DNA of 15,390 nucleotides, from positions 1 through 15,390 of the forward strand of contig DATNQF010000004.1 of assembly GCA_036702855.1 (NCBI GenBank). The letters run 5' to 3'. This document shows positions 13,348 through 15,390 of this stretch, one piece after another. This stretch comes from JACVSF01 sp036702855 (GTDB lineage: Bacteria > Cyanobacteriota > Cyanobacteriia > Phormidesmidales > Phormidesmidaceae). Numbering within the stretch: position 1 is the stretch's first letter; each line of letters begins with the position of its first letter. The notes under the pieces were generated by a model that saw only the letters and a list, made by a program, of their open reading frames with translations, was not told the origin of the DNA and did no database searches. Both the position numbers and the translations under genes were made by a program.

Positions 13348-13430
13348 GAAGTTTGCCGAAAATTCCGCTGATTCAACCTTGCCTCTAGGATACTCTCAAG
13401 ATACCTACAGTCCATTTGGGGGATAAGGTC

Positions 13431-14285
13431 ATGGCGTCGTCTGCCAGCCGTCCGGATACCTTGGGGCCATTGAATCCGGGTAATGTCGTGAGTGCAGCTT
13501 TGAGGCTGTACCGTGACCGCTTCAAAATGTACTTTGGATTGTCGGTTAAAGCCTATTTGTGGCTGCTGATTCCGGTATATGGATGGGCTAAGTATTTTGC
13601 GATCGCAGGGCTCATGTCTCGACTGGCTTTTCAGGAAGTGATTAGCCAGCCTGAAACCCCAGACGAAGCGCGTCGCCACGTCACCCCAAAGCTCTGGTCC
13701 TTTCTGGGGTTGGCCTTGTTGATCGGACTGTTGTTTATTGCGGCCTATCTCGTTCTTATCATTGCAGCCATTATTCCCGGTGTAGTAGTAGGCGGCCTTT
13801 CTGCTGTCGCTTTGAGTCCCATCTTTGGTGAAAACGTTGGCCCAGCTATTGGTGTTGCTGTGGGGGCTCTCATCGGCTTTGCTGTATTTGTGATTGGCTT
13901 CATTTGGTTAATCTCACGGCTGTTGATACCAGAAGTACCCTTAGCGATTGAGCCAGAGGTCACTTCCAGCGATAGTATTTCCCGAAGTTGGAACTTAACC
14001 AAGACTTCTGTGGTCCGAATTCAGTTTGTAGTTGTGGCAGCTTTCCTAATTAACTTGCCTGTTGTGTTAGTGCTCAACTACTTGCCTCAACTGCTACTGC
14101 TAGGGTTGGATCCTGGAACGCCTGCCTATTGGTTGGCTTACACCTTGACATTCGTCCTCAGCTTTTTAGGTGGGATGGTGGTGTTGCCCTTCTGGCAAGC
14201 AGTTAAAGGAGTTCTCTACTATGATTTACGGAGCCGTCGAGAAGGTCTGGATCTTCAACTCCGCAATCCCAAATCCGATTTTTGA
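13431..14285 (+). CDS. Polytopic membrane protein, GPDPase-membrane-domain/DUF975-like
   Basis: A 284-residue integral membrane protein. A short soluble start with LGPLNPGNVVSAALRLYRDRF, common in this group, precedes spans at about 36-60, 88-115, 138-165, 197-222 and 236-262. The loop SSDSISRSWNLTKTSVVRIQ (179-198) and the ending GVLYYDLRSRREGLDLQL resemble the membrane domain found in some glycerophosphodiester phosphodiesterases and in related stand-alone proteins. No phosphodiesterase catalytic domain is present, so enzymatic activity should not be inferred. I use the ATG at 13431, preceded by GGGGGA at 7 bases; an in-frame TTG five codons earlier is less likely. The RDD gene follows after 35 bases, so the two are probably one transcript. 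Function unknown. Confidence 0.75.
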   Translation: MASSASRPDTLGPLNPGNVVSAALRLYRDRFKMYFGLSVKAYLWLLIPVYGWAKYFAIAGLMSRLAFQEVISQPETPDEARRHVTPKLWSFLGLALLIGLLFIAAYLVLIIAAIIPGVVVGGLSAVALSPIFGENVGPAIGVAVGALIGFAVFVIGFIWLISRLLIPEVPLAIEPEVTSSDSISRSWNLTKTSVVRIQFVVVAAFLINLPVVLVLNYLPQLLLLGLDPGTPAYWLAYTLTFVLSFLGGMVVLPFWQAVKGVLYYDLRSRREGLDLQLRNPKSDF

Positions 14286-14320
14286 GGCTTGATTCCTTTG
14301 GCTTCTAGGGCATCTGGTTT

Positions 14321-15136
14321 ATGGGGCTATTCAATACCGTCACGATCCGCACACCCGAAAGCGTTGAACTGGAATTTACGCTGGCAGGAATTGGTAGCCG
14401 TGCTGTTGCGTTGCTGATCGACTACACCATCCTGGCGCTCGTGCTGCTGCTGTTGCTGATTCTCTGGATGTTTCTGGCGTTTCAGCTTACCGAGATGGAG
14501 CTGTTTGTATCTGTAGATACCAATACCCTACAACTCTGGCTGGTTGCTATCTTTAGCCTGCTGATGTTTGCCCTTTACGTCGGCTATTTTGTGGGGTTTG
14601 AAACCTACTGGTATGGCCAAACTCCTGGCAAACGCTACGCCAAAATTCGCGTGATTCGAGACGATGCGCAGCCAGAGCGGTTGTTTCAGGCGACATTGCG
14701 ATCGCTAGCCCGCCCCATTGATGACATCCTCTTTATTGGCTTTTTCTGCATTGTGCTGGGCCGTCAGGAGAAGCGCATTGGTGATTGGCTAGCAGGAACA
14801 TTGGTTGTGCAAAACGACCCTACCGCCGCTGTTCAAACCATTGCAATGGATGAGCGCTCTAAAAGTATTGCGGTTGACCTGCTTAATCTAGCCAACTTTG
14901 ACAAGATTTCCCCCGATGACTTCGCTGCGATTCGCGAATACCTTCAGCGCCGCCCCGGCATGACTTCTAAAGCGCGAGGCGAAGTCAGTCTACACTTAGG
15001 CCGCCTTCTAAAAGAGAAGATGGCATTAGACGCTCTACCTACGGAGATGACAGCAGATACATTTCTAGAAGCAATGTACTGGGCGTATCAGCGCAAGTAT
15101 GGGGATAGAAGGGAGGCAGGAGGAGAGCGGCATTAA
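14321..15136 (+). CDS. RDD family membrane protein with C-terminal extension
   Basis: A 271-residue membrane protein. The RDD domain spans residues 8-165: GSRAVALLIDYTIL holds the family Arg27 and Asp34, GQTPGKRYAKIRV is at 99-111, RSLARPIDDILF carries the second Asp (134-135), and KRIGDWLAGTLVV closes it (151-163). Spans lie at about 29-54, 71-92 and 132-147. Residues 166-271 form a soluble, helical, charged extension not found in minimal RDD proteins, with LLNLANFDKISPDDFAAIREYL and SLHLGRLLKEKM. RDD proteins have mixed reported or suspected transport roles, including Na+/H+ exchange in one case; none can be assigned here. It lies 35 bases behind the polytopic gene and shares a cluster with the divergent SpoIIM gene. 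Confidence 0.88.
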   Translation: MGLFNTVTIRTPESVELEFTLAGIGSRAVALLIDYTILALVLLLLLILWMFLAFQLTEMELFVSVDTNTLQLWLVAIFSLLMFALYVGYFVGFETYWYGQTPGKRYAKIRVIRDDAQPERLFQATLRSLARPIDDILFIGFFCIVLGRQEKRIGDWLAGTLVVQNDPTAAVQTIAMDERSKSIAVDLLNLANFDKISPDDFAAIREYLQRRPGMTSKARGEVSLHLGRLLKEKMALDALPTEMTADTFLEAMYWAYQRKYGDRREAGGERH

Positions 15137-15192
15137 AGGCCATGAAAAACCGGGATTTCGGGCTGCTCTCATAAGTTATTCCTGCGCTTCAA

Positions 15193-15211
15193 GCAGAACC
15201 CACGTTTCTGC
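15193..15211. repeat. Small hairpin with a GAACCCACGTTTCT word
   Basis: GCAGAA (15193-15198) and TTCTGC (15206-15211) are reverse complements. The 14 bases at 15196-15209 match 11216-11229 (GAACCCAGGTTTCT) at 13 of 14 positions, suggesting a dispersed short repeat. Two further GGTTTCT words follow, at about 15239 and 15276. Confidence 0.5.
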
Positions 15212-15250
15212 CTCTGCCTTGGGTCTCAGTAAAAAAGTCGGTTTCTACTG

Positions 15251-15284
15251 AAAGAAATCTAGCTTCCGAGAGAGGGGTTTCTTT
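15251..15284 (+). terminator. Possible terminator of the RDD transcript
   Basis: AAAGAAA (15251-15257) pairs with TTTCTTT (15278-15284), and a T-rich ATTTGA follows. The stem is A/T only and the loop is 20 nt, so this is weak. Confidence 0.3.
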
Positions 15285-15312
15285 ATTTGATAAGATCAAG
15301 AGCTTGCAGTGA

Positions 15313-15322
15313 AGTGATCACT
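15313..15322. promoter_or_regulatory. Palindrome in the ilvC leader or promoter
   Basis: AGTGATCACT (15313-15322) is a perfect 10-base palindrome, extended by GTG on the left (15309-15311, one base offset) and CAC on the right (15323-15325). It lies 30 bases before the ilvC ATG. It could be a repressor site; no specific regulator can be named. Confidence 0.35.
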
Positions 15323-15351
15323 CACCCCAGGAATCGACTAGGAGAACGCTC

Positions 15352-15390
15352 ATGGCCCGCATGTATTATGACACCGACGCCAATCTGGAC
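15352..15390 (+). CDS. ilvC: Ketol-acid reductoisomerase, first 13 codons
   Basis: Only MARMYYDTDANLD is inside the window; the rest continues off the right edge. This is the characteristic opening of cyanobacterial IlvC, the NADPH- and Mg-dependent enzyme that isomerises and reduces acetolactate or acetohydroxybutyrate in valine, leucine and isoleucine synthesis. The start is supported by AGGAGA (15340-15345) 6 bases before the ATG. It is separated from the RDD gene by 215 bases containing repeats and a palindrome, so it is an independent unit. The assignment rests on a short but distinctive sequence. Confidence 0.88.
   Translation, partial: MARMYYDTDANLD

Noticed and set aside
13416..13430. 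TTG start five codons before the chosen start of the GPDPase-membrane-like gene
   Set aside because: It would bury the GGGGGA Shine-Dalgarno inside the coding sequence; the ATG at 13431 fits better.
1..15390. CRISPR array, tRNA, rRNA, riboswitch, insertion sequence or prophage
   Set aside because: I saw no regularly spaced direct repeats, cloverleaf-like segments, conserved riboswitch cores, transposase motifs or phage genes in the window.

Overview
The window is chromosomal cyanobacterial DNA. The highly iterated palindrome HIP1 (GCGATCGC) occurs 11 times in 15.4 kb, against roughly 0.2 expected by chance. Several small genes belong to families I know only from cyanobacteria (DUF2949 type, DUF3146 type). 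There is also an NblR-type response regulator and a cyanobacterial ilvC start. Base composition, gene density and many short palindromic intergenic repeats would fit a Leptolyngbya-like filamentous or related lineage, but I cannot name the genus. No tRNA, rRNA, CRISPR array, transposase or phage gene is visible. This is a core-genome region, not an island.

Layout. 1-880: 3' part of a class V (alanine/serine-glyoxylate type) aminotransferase, followed by a terminator and a repeat-rich spacer. 1071-1262 (-): a 63-residue DUF2949-type protein with a near-perfect Shine-Dalgarno. 1671-4076 (-): a compact run in the order nadK, nblR-type regulator, DUF192 lipoprotein-like protein. 4382-4645 (+): a DUF3146-type small protein followed by a palindromic repeat. 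4839-5318 (-) and 5574-9251 (+): a divergent pair, a YqgF/RuvX-like RNase H-fold protein and the chromosome-condensation ATPase Smc. 9365-11204 (+): a two-domain PRC-barrel protein with an acidic tail, then a DUF2993/LmeA-like protein. 11385-11924 (-): a GIY-YIG protein whose 3' end is tandemly duplicated downstream. 12078-12194 (+): a possible 38-residue single-span membrane protein, followed by a second copy of the palindromic repeat. 12334-15136: a membrane-protein cluster with SpoIIM family (-), divergent from a polytopic GPDPase-membrane-domain-like protein and an RDD protein (+). 15352-end: the first 13 codons of ilvC.

How genes may work together. NAD kinase (NADP supply), an NblR-like stress regulator and a secreted DUF192 protein appear co-transcribed, which would link redox cofactor supply to a light/nutrient stress regulator (inference). 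The SpoIIM, GPDPase-membrane-like and RDD genes form a membrane module; RDD plus SpoIIM neighbourhoods are common in bacteria but functionally undefined.

I found no clear novel multi-gene system. The observations most worth following are the duplicated 3' end of the GIY-YIG gene, the modular palindromic repeats, the degenerate phosphorylation pocket of the NblR-type regulator, the triplicated WSD motif in the PRC-barrel protein, and the unannotated 38-codon membrane ORF.
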